A DNA stretch of 64,000 bases from Varroa destructor (Eukaryota; Arthropoda; Arachnida; Mesostigmata; Varroidae). The notes beneath the pieces were generated by a model. The model saw only the letters and a program-made list of their open reading frames with translations. It was not told where the DNA came from and made no database searches. The stretch spans positions 18,841,983-18,905,982 of the forward strand of contig NW_019211457.1 in NCBI RefSeq assembly GCF_002443255.2. Reading direction: 5' to 3'. Below, piece by piece: positions 52,058 to 64,000 of the stretch; position 1 is the stretch's first letter, and every line of letters starts with the position of its first letter. A program made the position numbers and the translations under genes.

Positions 52058-52276
52058 CTACATTTCAGGTAGCAACATGTAGAAATCGGCTGCCGCATGA
52101 TCCGGTGTAGTAGCGCTATTTTCTTCTGCCCAATCCATCCAAAGCAATTGAGAATTTTCTATCAGATAATGGGCTAAAGGTGCGGCATCTAGAAGGCTCT
52201 TCAAAAAGCGTATGGGGACAAATATCGAAGCAGCTTCCTTCCGTGATAGTATATTTGTCACGGTTTGGAAATTCTC
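52058..52276 (-). other. Open frame with coding-like composition, unknown product
   Basis: The minus-strand frame is open from just below a TGA near 52280 down to TAG at 52058, with no ATG at its head. It reads as a mixed hydrophobic and acidic segment (for example ENSQLLWMDWAEENSATTP). It lies upstream of the possible terminal exon at 50932-51287 on the same strand, but I found no donor whose phase fits that exon. The family is not recognised. Confidence 0.15.
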
Positions 52277-52890
52277 GTTTCAACTAGATACATCGTTTGA
52301 GATGTCTAGATTTTTCGTCCAGCACGAGCCACTTGGGTTTTAGTTCGTGTCCGCTATCTAGAAAAACCTGTTGTGCTGCATCTAGTTCATGCGAGATCAA
52401 GATACATTACCACTGTTCTTTCCCCTAATTCATTCGCCTCGGCTCCCCATTGTTGGCTGTCTCCACAGCAATCAGAAATCGCGTATATACTGTTTCGTTT
52501 CCCCGAGACGATTGCGAAGACGGTATATATTTTGGATCTCTGCACGACCTACCTTATACCCAGAACATTCGTATTCTTTAGGCAGAAGGGAAATCCACTA
52601 GTAGATCAGATTAAGACATTTGTCCTTTCCATTTCGCTTCTTTGCCCCCTCAGATGAAGGCTACACCTGCAGTGGGCAGTTCTTGCCTAGCCGAAGGGAC
52701 ACAGCCGTATCGAGGAAAAGCGATAGCATCTGCCTAAATGAGCGGACGCGCCGTTGTTCGGACAGGTGAACACCTTAGTCTTACTCCAACAACAAACAAA
52801 GTCCAACCGTTGCGCCGCATAGTTACGACAGTCCATATTATCATCAACATTGTGCCTGTCATCGTTGGCATTAACAGTACAACAACAGTC

Positions 52891-52910
52891 ATATATATAT
52901 ATATATATAT
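52891..52910. repeat. (AT)n microsatellite
   Basis: Ten AT units. Confidence 0.9.
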
Positions 52911-53765
52911 CTGATCATCAGCTTTTGTTCGCAGCAATCTAAATTCAATTTCTCTTTGCCAGCAGTTCCGCTAATCACCATTACGTTACAGATGTAATAT
53001 GAATGTGATAGCAGTGTCGGCAGAAGCTGTGGTGATACTGATAGCAGATATTGTTAGAAAATAGTGCAGATGGAATGAAAATAGGTAGTGGTTCATCATA
53101 GTCGATTTCGCTCCATGTCGATACACGGTTTCAACCGCGCCATTTACCACACGCAGTCTACTCGTGTTGGCTGACGCTCTTGGTTAACCTAGCTGTATAT
53201 AGTAATACACTATATTCTAGCAAATTGGGGACTCACACGAACAGTCCCTATAGAGGCATAAGCGAAGGTTTTGTTGTTAAACAACGCTAAATGAGACATG
53301 CGTTTGTATATATACACACACTATGTGTCGATATACATACACATGTTAGCTCAACATTTACAATATTAAAAGAGAATGCTCCGGCTAGCACGGTTCTGAT
53401 TTCGTCTGATTTAGCTGGCTTCCCGTTTCATCGCTAGGCTTCGTGCGCGAACAACACCGAAAATTCGTTTAATATTAAGCCGTTGGTTATCCGGCGAATT
53501 GGTAGCAATGAACGCTCCGCCAGATAGAGCGCTCCCAACGGCCGCTCCGGAAGTCGAAAATTCAACTGCTTCATCCGCCTGTACGTCTGCTATTGCTGCA
53601 TGCTATGACAACGCTACACGGAATGGCGGTGTGTGGTGCCTGGATGCTGAAGTAATTTCCAGTCACTGTTAACCCTCTATTGCCAGCGGCAGCCACTCCA
53701 TCATCAGCAACAACATGGTTTATTGTTATGGGTCTGCCCGCGCAGAGGCAAATGTGCTTATTCCC

Positions 53766-53768
<3 letters not shown>

Positions 53769-53802
<34 letters not shown>
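53769..53802. repeat. (AT)n microsatellite
   Basis: Seventeen AT units. Minus-strand frames across it read Ile-Tyr runs, which are repeat artefacts. Confidence 0.93.
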
Positions 53803-53805
<3 letters not shown>

Positions 53806-53840
53806 CAGATAGATAGGTGCAATGCCTCTGCAATAAATGG

Positions 53841-53855
53841 CTGACTGACTGACTG
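53841..53855. repeat. (CTGA)n tetranucleotide repeat
   Basis: Three to four CTGA units. Confidence 0.8.
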
Positions 53856-55161
53856 ATGCCGACGGTCCTTCGATGAATCCATCGAAGAGCACAAGAAGCA
53901 TCGATCGAAGTGTAGCAGCTCCGTCTTTCTCTTGTTTTTCTATTTCTATTCAACGGAATGACGAAAAAGGAAAAAGCGACGATAGCAGCTAACAACGGTG
54001 GTAGTTGCGATGGCAAGGGAGAAAGATAGGATACGCTGTCGTGATTGGTGACGCCGTTGATACTCTTGATGCCGCTACCACTGCTGCCAGAAACGCAGGA
54101 GCTGAAACGGCGAAGATCTAAAACGGTCTGTTTTTCAAAAGTCGATCTACATCGACCGTTTGTTCAGAGAGAGGGGGCATCAGGTAAGTGATGACTGCGA
54201 CGTGTGTCGCATTGACACGTATACACTAAACACATCCTCGAAAGGGCAGATACAGACACTCGTATTGGTGATACGGCGCACCTTAGAAGCCTCTATTACC
54301 TTCTCTGCCTTTACCTTTCTGTGACTTTATCGTCCCTCATGACGGGCTCCAGCGTGGAGTATCTAGACAATCGGCGCGGCAGCCGCATTGAACCCTCCGT
54401 AGTCGCCAGGCGTCCGAAGAAAGAGCGAGAATCAGTCGCAGTAGTAGTTACGCCGCCGTAGCAGTAGTATTTAATAGGTAAACAGAGTAACATTATTATT
54501 ACTAGATACTCAGACAAATGAAACAAGGTTCCATCAAAATATGATAATTTTATGTTAAATCATCGTTTGATTTGGTTATCGATGGATGGGACGAAGGAGA
54601 CAAGTCGACGTTATCATGGTATATATGATGACGATCAAAATGATACAAAACGGTGCGGTGTTCTATATAGTTCATTCTCCATATATCTTCGTAACGTACC
54701 TCTGAACGATATCGCTTCTAACATGAAGCAGACATCAAAAAAACCGATCAGAAATCTGTAAATAAAGTATAAAAACAAACTGCTGAGAGAAAAATCGTTC
54801 GGAAAGAGCAGAACGGTGCCCTCTTCATTGCCGTTGTAGGCTGCAAAATCTGTTTATCTATCTATATAAGTGTATGCATAATCACATCGATAATCTGATA
54901 GGTTGTTGTTGTTTTTGGAGCGGTTACTGTTGTTGGTCGATACCAAAAAAAAATAGGCAGGTCGTTATTTACTAATCGTATAAAGTATCATTCTTCTAGC
55001 TATATACTTATCGTGATTATATAATATATAATGAAACTGTTGACTATGGTCATGAGGAAGATGGCGACCGTGCGAAGTCCGGGATAAAGTATATACAAAA
55101 CGAAGGATATAAATTGAATACGAAAAAACTGTAAGATAGATCGTCAAAGGAAAAATAATGC

Positions 55162-55180
55162 ATATATATATATATATATA

Positions 55181-55216
<36 letters not shown>

Positions 55217-55225
55217 TATATATAT
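55162..55225. repeat. Compound (AT)n and TGTACA repeat
   Basis: Two TA blocks are each followed by TGTACA and more TA. Every part is self-complementary, so the 64 bases can fold on themselves. Confidence 0.92.
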
Positions 55226-55460
55226 GTGTCTAAAGAGTGAGAGTGATAAAAGTTCTGAAGATGCGAAAACATATTGATTTCAAAGTGATTTAATCAATAT
55301 TCAAGAAATGGGGTGGAAAATTCGGTGGCCAGTTGTAAGAAAAGTCAAAAGCGGCGCCATAAAAAACGATCTTCTACAGTTATTACTATTATGGTGATGA
55401 GCAGCGAATGAGAAACTGTGTCATTTATCAGAGGAAACAGCGTCGGTCGTGGCTTTACAA

Positions 55461-55479
55461 AGCAGCAGCAGCAGCAGCA
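55461..55479. repeat. (AGC)n microsatellite
   Basis: About six AGC units; the minus-strand reading is a Cys run in a doubtful frame. Confidence 0.85.
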
Positions 55480-57989
55480 AGTGTTGCGTCTAATCGGTAT
55501 AAACATTACGCAATAGCGGGTAGATATATGTGATCGGGACCTGATGGTAAAAAGAAAACTAAAGTTTTTCTTGATGTCTCGCATTATCTCATCACGATGA
55601 CTCTGACGACGACGTTGGCAACAGCAACAACGAGTATCGCAGCTACGCTGATTATCGTCTAAAGTGCGTATCCCAACTAATGCTAAAAGCCTGACATGCA
55701 ATTGGCCCAGTTGACGAAAGTCCTGGTAGCAGGACATAACGAGTGACCGAACTTTTTTCCTATCATTAAGTCATCTACGATAGGAACTAGATCGAAAATT
55801 GCTCTCGCATAGTTACTGCAGTTGCCGCTAATGTGAAAGCAGCACTTTCTGATTGACTGCCAGCCAATGGGAACTAAAAAAGACTCCCGTAAACCCACTT
55901 GTGGTTATAGGATGTACAATAACAACGAGTTGCATTTCTTGCATTGTTCCATCTCAGCCTTCGTTGAAGTGCCGTTGGCTTGCTTTCCTCTGACAACTAA
56001 ATCTCTATCACACCTGACCGTTAACTATTTTGTCACATTTCAACGCTTACTAATTTCACCCAAAGGTAAAGGTACGTAACGAAGGATGAATGACATACTG
56101 ACGCACTATCACGGCAGACGTACGTATGGATCGTCACACGTCAGCGGCGCTTCTTTATTCAATACAGCGCATAAATTACTATCTATTTTTTCGATTTCGC
56201 CAAAAAAAAACCTAACTAGAAGCAAAATAGTGCGATATTCACTCGATTTCAGGGTCGGTTCCGTATACTTCTAGTACTTACAGTAAAATTTAATATGCGT
56301 CAGTCAACTTCACCAACTAAATTTAAAGTCAACACAATCGCACTAACGTACTGGTTAGGACCAAGAAAAAAACTCAATGTGGGTGCTACGTCTACCGTTA
56401 TCAGTGTTCTTCGGAATAGGTAAAGAGATCCACTTTACTCTTCTCTCTACAGGGTATACTCATTTGGATTTAAGTGAGTGTTTTCCGTAGCATAAATCTG
56501 ATGTAGTCATACTCGATTTTGCTCTAAGCAACGCAATTGCACGAAAATGGTTGTTGAGTCCGAGCTCCGTACGATAAATAATATACCATTATTTTGCTTC
56601 TATGAACAGACACCTGAACAGCGGACTCGAGGTACCTTCAACAGTCAATAATAACCTTTATGGCGGGACAAGTCTTGTCTCAAGAGGGGAAGATTCAATT
56701 GTGCAGACCCTTCTACGGTGCGTGCGGTTTTTTATTACCTGTCGATGTTTGCCAGCAAACTATCTGGCTTAGTACATATGTAGTATCAACAGTTACTTCC
56801 TGACTCCAGCAATGGCCCATAAACAGAGGAAGACCCGAAGATACGCGTATCACCGAGAAATTCCGCTAGGTGGCGTCACACAACCGTTGGACGCCTACCG
56901 TCAGCACCCAGTTATTGTGAAGGATACATATGTAGCTTCGGTTGTATTAGATTATATTTTGCTTATCAGTAGTAGGACTTTGCTAACTATAGGTCTCAAG
57001 CATGACGTCTTCAGTGCCGATTACTGCCCTACTAGACAGAAGAATCGATAACATTCTGTTTTACTGAGGTATATTGCTTTTTGCAACGAGCGTACGCATA
57101 AGTAAGCAGTAATCGCAGAAGATGTTTCAAGTGAATGAAGATAACGAATTTTTTGTCACAGTTTTCAGTAGGATTTACAACGTGTTTTTGTACGGCCACC
57201 TTTTCCTCTAAACTAACAAAGTTTGTTTTGTAAAAGTTAAATCATTTGATAGTCGATATTTCTCTAAGGACGTATCACCCGCGCCAAAACAGGATCATTT
57301 TGGACATAATGGGTAGGGAGTGTAATGATATTGACAATGGTCTAACGTTATTGTGACTCGATCTGTTGTCCAGGATCTGGCACTTGTCACTGAGGGGATA
57401 GCTTTAAGTGATGACTCAATTCGGGGCTGTTTGTTTGCGAGCTCGCTCGTTTGTTTACGATGTTATCACGACAGTATAAAGGACAGTTTGACTATGAAAA
57501 TCTTATTGCTCTAAGGTTCAGTTGAAAACCAAGTTCCCCTTGTTTGTCACTGAATAGAACACAGCACATTTTACCAATTTCCATTGTGATAACAAGTTGT
57601 TTACGACTTTCCCTTATATTTCCACCAAGTAAAAATATATGTTGTAACGCCAGAAAGGAACGCGAGTTTTGTTTCGAAAATGTTTCCGCACACATTTTTA
57701 GCCTAGAAAATACAGTTCTACAGAATCCCCCATTAGAGGTCTGAGAGGCCAGCCTTGACGATGGTTGCCTTGCGTGGCCTTCACATGGCGTCACGGAGGA
57801 CGATCCGACCTCGTTAGTCTCCTTTGTTGGGTCTTTTTTTGTTAACTAATCTGGTTGATTCGATGCAATGGGGCCAAATAAATTTGCCGATCGACTATCG
57901 GGCGGCGTAGAAAGCAATCTTTAGTGAATCAATTTCCTCAAACGTTCCAAACGTAAAACATTTCCATGCAAAAATCAGTCGCTGTGGCC

Positions 57990-58425
57990 GCATTGTGACG
58001 TTTCGGGCATATCGGGCGATATGTTGGAAAGCAGCATTAAGTTGTAAGTTTTTTTTGCTCAATTCAGATTTCGTTCTATACCAGCCAAGAGACTTAAGGT
58101 GGTTAATGAGGGTTTTGCGGCTTCAGTCCACCTATTCGATCAACTTCCGAATTTTCTTCAAAAGTGTCTTCAGATGCTCATAATCAAGCTTAGATGGTCG
58201 ACCAGAGCAGGGGGTATCCCCTAGGTCCCGGATATCAGTTTCAACGTTGGCAAACCACTTTTGAGCAGTTGTTTCACCGATAGCGCCGTTATTGTACATA
58301 AGGCAAGGTTTTTCCAGATGCGGGAAGACGGTAATAGCTCGCAATCGGCCATAACTCAAAACTAGATCTGATTTATATACATTTAGATATGATTCGAGCT
58401 CCAGATTTTTCAAACTATTGTACAA
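57990..58425 (-). mobile_element. Decayed mariner transposase (N-terminal DNA-binding part)
   Basis: Read on the minus strand, this matches the mariner N-terminal helix-turn-helix region. It shows the YNNGAIGETTAQKWFA segment, a DLGDTPCSGRPSKLDYEHLK segment ending in the conserved GRP hook motif (58195-58203), then NHLKSLG and a SKKNLQLNAAFQHIARYAR segment typical of the linker before the catalytic core. In-frame stops occur at 58132-58134 (TAG) and 58123-58125 (TGA). About a dozen residues of the linker after KSLG appear deleted. The catalytic domain is absent below about 57990. The copy is non-functional and truncated. Terminal repeats were not found. Confidence 0.82.
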
Positions 58426-59244
58426 AATGGTCCTTCACTGTTTGAGAGAACAATTCAAAAACAGTATTATCTCCATCGTCATATGATATTGGGTTATTCA
58501 TCACGTTCTCGCGATGACTTAGTGGATAGCTAACTAAATAAGGTTTTTGCAGTGTATTGTGAAAGTGTCGACGATCTGCCTGTTCGGGCCTACACGACGG
58601 GCGAGGCATGAGCACAGACAGAACGGCACTGAAAAGGGGCTGTTAATGTAATTGTCGCTGATAATTTCATATGCTGTGAAATTATGTTGTAACATGTAAT
58701 AATAAAAATAATTTTTAACGAACACGTCAACGCATCGACGACATCTTGAATTGTGCTCTGTTAGAGCTTTCTGATCATCAGATTTGATATGGATCGATTA
58801 TTTGTCTACCGTTTTGATCTTTCTTTCCCCGAAATGAAATATTAATCTAAAATAACTGATTAAATCCATATTGAACTTCAACTTGCCCGTTTTGATCTGA
58901 GCTGGCTACAAAATATACAAACTGAAATACACAACATTTACGTGAGGTTAGCAGAATTAAATGATCTGACGATAAAAATGGTAGTTACTATCTGTAGGCA
59001 AGATGCTGAACTTGCGTAACGGCTTGGCTCAATAAAATTCTCATATTTTCTTACTTATGATTATAAGTAATTCTAATCGATGGCTAACTTATGTTCACAC
59101 CTACTTAATTCAACATAGTATTAGTAGCTTCGTGTTTTCCAAGCCACTTTTGACCCGGGTCATTAACTGACTATAATTTTGTAAATTAGAATATATATAT
59201 ATAATTAATCGTATGTGTCTCCATCGTACACGGGATAAAATAGT

Positions 59245-59260
59245 AGGTTAGGTTAGGTTG
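59245..59260 (+). repeat. Short (GGTTA)n telomere-like tract
   Basis: AGGTTAGGTTAGGTTG contains about three TTAGG-type units, the telomere repeat of many arthropods. It is interstitial and short. Confidence 0.6.
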
Positions 59261-60282
59261 ATGCACCTTTCATCGAGTTCCTTAGAACGGCAATCTTTTT
59301 GTGGTCATTTTATTGTATAAAGCTTGTCGCCACGAACGACAAATGATGTACTTGAATGTAGCTCCTTGCATTTCGCTTTGACCAAGCAAATCCGCGAAGT
59401 ATTTTTTTTAGTTAGTCTGTTAGGACCTGAAGGCAGGCACCTTTCTTTATGAATCTCTCCGGAAATAGAGTAATCTAGAAATTAAAAATAACTCATTGTT
59501 AATAGGCTAAATAAAAGCAATTTCCTATAAATTACTCAAACTGAGCAAACGTCAGCGATTTAATTACTCACAACATTCTGTTTTGTGCACCATGATCAAT
59601 TATGTGTCACATTCATAACATGTCTGACGTAAGGCTAACGCATTTCCAGACGTAAAAATTGAAAACATTTTGGAACAAATTATATTTAAATATATACTAT
59701 AAAAACTATTGATTGTGCCACTAAGTAATAAACGATTATTGTCAAGGCATAAGCGAAGGATCAGGGATCGTCAGCAATAATGCTACTATAGGGAAAAATA
59801 TTTTGCGGTCATTATACATTATAGGAGTGGGCACAGCTGAGCTTTGAAGGATGCTTTTCGTTTCGATAAGCTAAGAACAACATTTCCAGGTAGAACTCGA
59901 GGTAGAAATATACCGTACGTTATAGAGGTAAGTTAAACTATTATTTTGGTGATTGCATTGTTCCCTCAGTAGAAGTTCGTTCGCGATTAACTACACTGGA
60001 GTGAGTTTATTAATATGTACCGTTATGTTGGCGTGCTACAAAAATCGATGCAGGTTACGTATCTTGTACATCTGAATATTTTCTCTTGGTTATGGGGCGC
60101 GCGAAGAGTAACGGCGCGGTAACAGACGCGCGAAATACGTCCTACGGTCCGTTTTCTCTTGGAAGTGTTCCGTATTTGTCATAGGGACATTTGAAACGCG
60201 GATGTGCCTACTGTTAAGGTTATCCTCGTGATAAGTTAAAGGATAACGTATTCGCTTGTTAATATTAGAAACACGTGGCCCA

Positions 60283-60345
60283 GGTTTTAACCCAGATATA
60301 GACACACGGTTGTTGGGAGCTGGCCGTCTGATGCAATGCCTAACA
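60283..60345 (-). other. tRNA-like relic, possible SINE head
   Basis: On the minus strand TATCGCTGTTAGGCATTGCA resembles the A-box and D-arm of tRNA-derived SINEs. About 58 bases downstream, GGTTAAAACCT fits the B-box at 9 of 11 positions. The spacing is longer than in a standard tRNA and no cloverleaf is evident. A second copy would be needed to call it a repeat family. Confidence 0.28.
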
Positions 60346-60891
60346 GCGATACTGGACGTAGGATTCAAAACATAGAGGCTGTTTAAATTGCAGAAACCAC
60401 ACGGCTGTATACGTATCAAGTTCTTCATACTCCCAAAGGTTCATGGGAGCATTAAGGAGAAGGTACGTTGGCGTATAAAATGTTATCTCTCGGCTCAGGC
60501 AATCTAAGGCCTTTCTGTGTGGACGCTATCGTTTTAATCTCTAGTCAGGTTTATTTTTATCACTTGTTCTTGAAATGTTTGCAAAATAAGAATATTTGGA
60601 ATATCTTTCGTAACCACTTACTGTGCTCCCTACAATTTTATCGCAAGAACCTATTTGGTTTATTTGATTCGCTGAAGCCGTGTTTTATGAGCCTAAAGTG
60701 GCCTTATGTTATCTTGTTATGTAAAGTGAATATAATTAATGGCATCATTATGTAAAAGTTATCGACAATACAGGTATTATCACGCATGCCATGCTATAAG
60801 GTCTCGTTCATCATCACGAATTGTCTCTTTACAGTCGAAGATCTGTACAACAACTTCCGGAGTATAATCCATCTGGAACTAAAACAATTGG

Positions 60892-60911
60892 ATATATATA
60901 TATATATATAA
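60892..60911. repeat. (AT)n microsatellite
   Basis: Ten AT units. Confidence 0.88.
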
Positions 60912-61977
60912 ACAAAGCTCACTGGATTGGGATACTCGTGGTTCCCTGGCGGTCATCATTGTTGTTAACGGCCTATGGAAGAAGATCGTAAACAAACGTC
61001 ACTTCTTCTTTATAGCTTAATTGCTATGATTCGCTGAATGCCGAAGGGAATATAACTAGGTGTAATTATGTTCGACCGTAGCGAAAAAGCTATATTGCTT
61101 TTATACTTGTTGTTGATGAATATATCCTTACACAAAGCCGCTTATCTCTAACCTAATTACCGAACCTAGGATTAAATAAATAGATCGCTTGCTATCGGAT
61201 ACTAATGTGTGAATTACATTTTTTTATCTGGATAGAGCTACCAGCTGCGAAGTTGAATCTGCTATCTCTGATCGCCGTTTGAACACAGAGGAGGTAAGCC
61301 TTGTTTGAACTTCCGATACAAGTGCATCTGAACAGCATTGCACGATAAACTTACTGCAAATACTTAATTTGTAGACATGAATAAGAAAACAGCTGTACTT
61401 TAAATAATAATAACTTTGTATCTGAATTACACCAGGTAGAATAAGCATTGCAGGGAACGGCGTACGGGTGACACAGACCACTCCTAAAAATTGTGTTAGA
61501 CAAAGGTCAAATAGAATACATACCTAAACAACATTAAAATAAAATATAATAGTCTCCCAGAATTAAGTACATAGATCATGATATCAACACATCAGGGGGT
61601 GGATAACACATTTGCACGCGATACCTAACAAGCATACTTCTAAACCTAGAAAGGCAATGACACATCGTTTGGACATTCTCAATTGGAAAGCAGAGTTCAC
61701 CCTGCTTTGCAAATTTGGGCTTCGTGTTATTATCTATTCACAAGGTTTCCATATAACGTAATGAGGTGTGCCGATTACCTACAGAGCTGTTCGGGCTAAA
61801 ATGGGTGTCGCTCAATGAGATTTGGTAGCCTTTCAAAGTAGGATGTTAGAAAAGGATTGGTGAGGACTTTTTCCAATCGTAGAAATGCAAAAAATATGCA
61901 CAAAGGATCCTATTCTGGTACATTTCGCGTACGTTTCACCAAAGGCTGAGATCGTCCTACAGAGTCGTAGCCCGGAT

Positions 61978-62340
61978 TCAATTTCGTAAGGCGTTTTGGG
62001 TCGGTGGCCTAAGATGCCAAGACGCCTGTACTCGTTCTCTTTCGAATCTTTGTTCGCAGTTCTCTTCTACGTTACTGCTGCCTCGGCTAGTTACGGCTTC
62101 CCGTGCTTTTTGTTGCGTTGCCCTATTTCGACTTGCCTGGTGGCCTTTCAGGGGATAATGGTCCGCTGTTAACATTGTGCAGAAACATTCTGGGGGGTAA
62201 TGTCGTCTGATAGGAGCATAAGTGTGATTCCCACCCGGTGTCGGCACGGCCTTTCCAGTACCGAAGTCTCCCTTCTGTAGGCCGACTTCACGTCTGCATT
62301 CATTGCGACTCCTTCGCGAAACTTCACGGCTGCTATCTAC
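61978..62340 (-). other. Open frame of about 120 codons, possible exon
   Basis: On the minus strand a frame without stops runs from about 62340 to TAA or equivalent at 61978. It is rich in Arg, Glu and Gln (for example ENCEQRFERERVQASWHLR) and is GC-richer than its flanks. No ATG opens it in a good context, so it would be an internal or terminal exon; an upstream AG is present but lacks a pyrimidine tract. The family is not recognised. Confidence 0.2.
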
Positions 62341-64000
62341 TTACATTATGGTGGCTTTTATTCGAACAGAGTTTGTGGCTCGCGTTGTTTTATAAAGACA
62401 TTTCGGTGTACAAATGAAATGTACAGAATAAAAGTACGTCATACATTAATGCTTACACACACTACTAATAGTTCTACTATATGTATATATATAGTTTCTT
62501 TGAGAACAACCGCTAGGTGGCAAGTTGCCTGGTTAAAATCTATAGTGGTAGTCCTTCGTGTTCACTTTCCTTCGCGGAAGGACCACTGCCATCAAGCCTT
62601 AATTGAGGCAATATCAAAAATATTTGCTTACTACAAGACAGCGATCCGCCAATAAAAAAAGAAAACGTTTGCTCGTACAACAGAGATCATCATACAAGTC
62701 AATAGCATACGAACTCTACTTTAAGAATTTGGAGCAGCTAGCTGCGCTTCCGCATGCTCTAAGACCATCTACCAAATACTGAATAATGATACATGAGGAA
62801 TCCGTAAGCATGTGTTTATGTATATAGAGTAAATAAATACCATAATTGTAAGCGTGTCTACGTATATAAATGAGAAATGCATACATGAAGCGCGTAACAT
62901 TAAACGTTGAAGGCTGTGAAAGGATTTCAAATTGAACGCCGTCACATAAAAGATCAGATTCAATTGACTTCATGCGGATCCCATTCTGTTCCGGTGCACA
63001 TAGCTATTGCGGATAAAAAGACCGAGCTCTGAGTTGGGTTTTTGCGGTTTGTCACGGAAACGCCACAGATCTGCCAATTCTTCGACAACGTTTCGAAACC
63101 CTGCATCCTCTCTCAGAGGTCGGCAGGACGTTGCATTCGAGTAACATTCGCTCTTCAACACATAGGGTCGTATCGTAATAGTTACAGCATTGAACAGTTT
63201 GGAGTGCCAGGTAAATTACAGAGGTCACTTAGAAAGTATACGTGATTTCAACATAGTTTTGTTTATAATTTGTGAAAACACAAAATAGGCATATAAATAA
63301 AAACGGTTCACTTAATACGATACGTAGAATGTCTGGCATTAAGTGCAAGACATTAACGTACGTTCAACCTCACTGAGTTAATACCCAATAAACATCACAA
63401 TCCCAACTTCTCAGAAAATAGTATGTACCAGGTTCTAGCAGTAGCCGAAAGCGATTTGCCAAATTTATAGCTCTGTACTAGAACTGTATAAATGTCTTTT
63501 CCATTAGGATGTCTAGGTACATTTCTTTCACGTGAGCGGGGCTTACGAGGAGCATCGCCTCCGTATTAGAGAAGCAGCGGTCGCTTGCTGCAGCACATCT
63601 TTAACTAGATATTTTAGAACTTAGAATGGGAACTTTTTCGAAATCTGTGTCTGCAGTTCGCTAAGTTTACTACAGATTTGCTATTAGGCACATCTTTCGA
63701 TCAAGGTCAAAAAAACGGATCGCCAAAGCACCCCCCGTACAGCTAAAAAGCACATTGCTTTGACAGAAACCCAGCTAACTTTGCAGCCTAGAATAAACCT
63801 TTCTGACCAGCCAGTCGCATAACGTGATTTTCTTCGCGAACTAGCCAGAGGAAACGTTCACAACTAAGGTTAGGATGCCTTTGAATCGAGATGTACAACT
63901 ACACGAAAGGTTCACCGAGCGTCTGCTGCTTAAATTTCGGCTATATATCGACCTCAAATTGTTGATTTAACGAATCCTGCAGGGTCCTTTCTTAGTTTGC
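62341..64000. other. Non-coding stretch to the end of the window
   Basis: No recognisable gene or repeat family was seen. Short frames on both strands overlap each other and match nothing known. Confidence 0.5.

Larger units (their letters stand above)
52277..57989. other. Non-coding stretch with long TA repeats
   Basis: Contains TA tracts at 52891, 53769 and 55162, a (CTGA)n run at 53841 and a CAG tract at 55461. Open frames are short, overlap repeats, or match nothing known. Confidence 0.5.
58426..61977. other. Non-coding AT-rich stretch
   Basis: Holds a (TTAGG)-like tract at 59245-59260, TA tracts at 59191 and 60892, and a tRNA-like relic near 60283-60345. Open frames at 60090-60428 (minus) and 60468-60755 (plus) resemble no family; the first overlaps the tRNA-like relic. 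Confidence 0.5.

Noticed and set aside
1..64000. CRISPR array, prophage, bacterial operon or rRNA
   Set aside because: No regularly spaced repeats, no adjacent same-strand long genes and no rRNA-like sequence; the whole character is eukaryotic.

Overview
This window looks like nuclear DNA from an animal, most likely an arthropod. No open frame resembles a compact microbial gene, the longest frames are low-complexity, and the sequence is full of (TA)n, (CA)n and CAG/GCC-type microsatellites. It also carries decayed mariner transposons and short TTAGG-type tracts. A chelicerate such as a mite is a reasonable guess, but that is inference; nothing in the window fixes the species.

Only one host protein-coding segment is recognised with fair confidence. 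It is the first coding exon of a Polo-like kinase on the minus strand (21996 to 21613). It has a polyglutamine tract, a Ser/Arg-rich low-complexity leader, and the conserved Polo-family lead-in to the kinase domain. It ends in a clean splice donor inside the ATP-binding glycine loop. The gene would continue toward lower coordinates. I could not find the next kinase exon between 1 and 21611, so that stretch is either a very long first intron or holds small exons I missed.

Two dead mariner transposase genes are the clearest mobile DNA. One lies on the plus strand (about 47821 to 48465) and keeps the C-terminal two thirds. The other lies on the minus strand (about 58425 to 57990) and keeps the N-terminal helix-turn-helix part. 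Where they overlap in the alignment they differ, so they come from different mariner lineages.

Region by region: 1-5594 is non-coding with microsatellites and a GC-richer patch at 4420-5330. A weak pair of possible exons lies at 5595-6011 (minus). 6012-21612 is intron or intergenic sequence with a long GGCGAC/GAC repeat at 14875-14964. 21613-21996 is the kinase exon. 22093-31677 is non-coding. Two possible exons of unknown function lie at 31678-32330 (minus). 32331-47567 is non-coding with one tRNA-like fragment. A possible exon and the first mariner occupy 47568-48465. A possible terminal exon lies at 50932-51287 (minus), next to another open frame at 52058-52261. 52262-57990 is non-coding with several TA repeats. 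The second mariner, a tRNA-like relic and a possible exon at 61978-62340 complete the right end.

I found no CRISPR array, no rRNA, no convincing intact tRNA and no multi-gene system. The low-confidence exon candidates are recorded because they combine an open frame with usable splice signals, not because I recognise the proteins.
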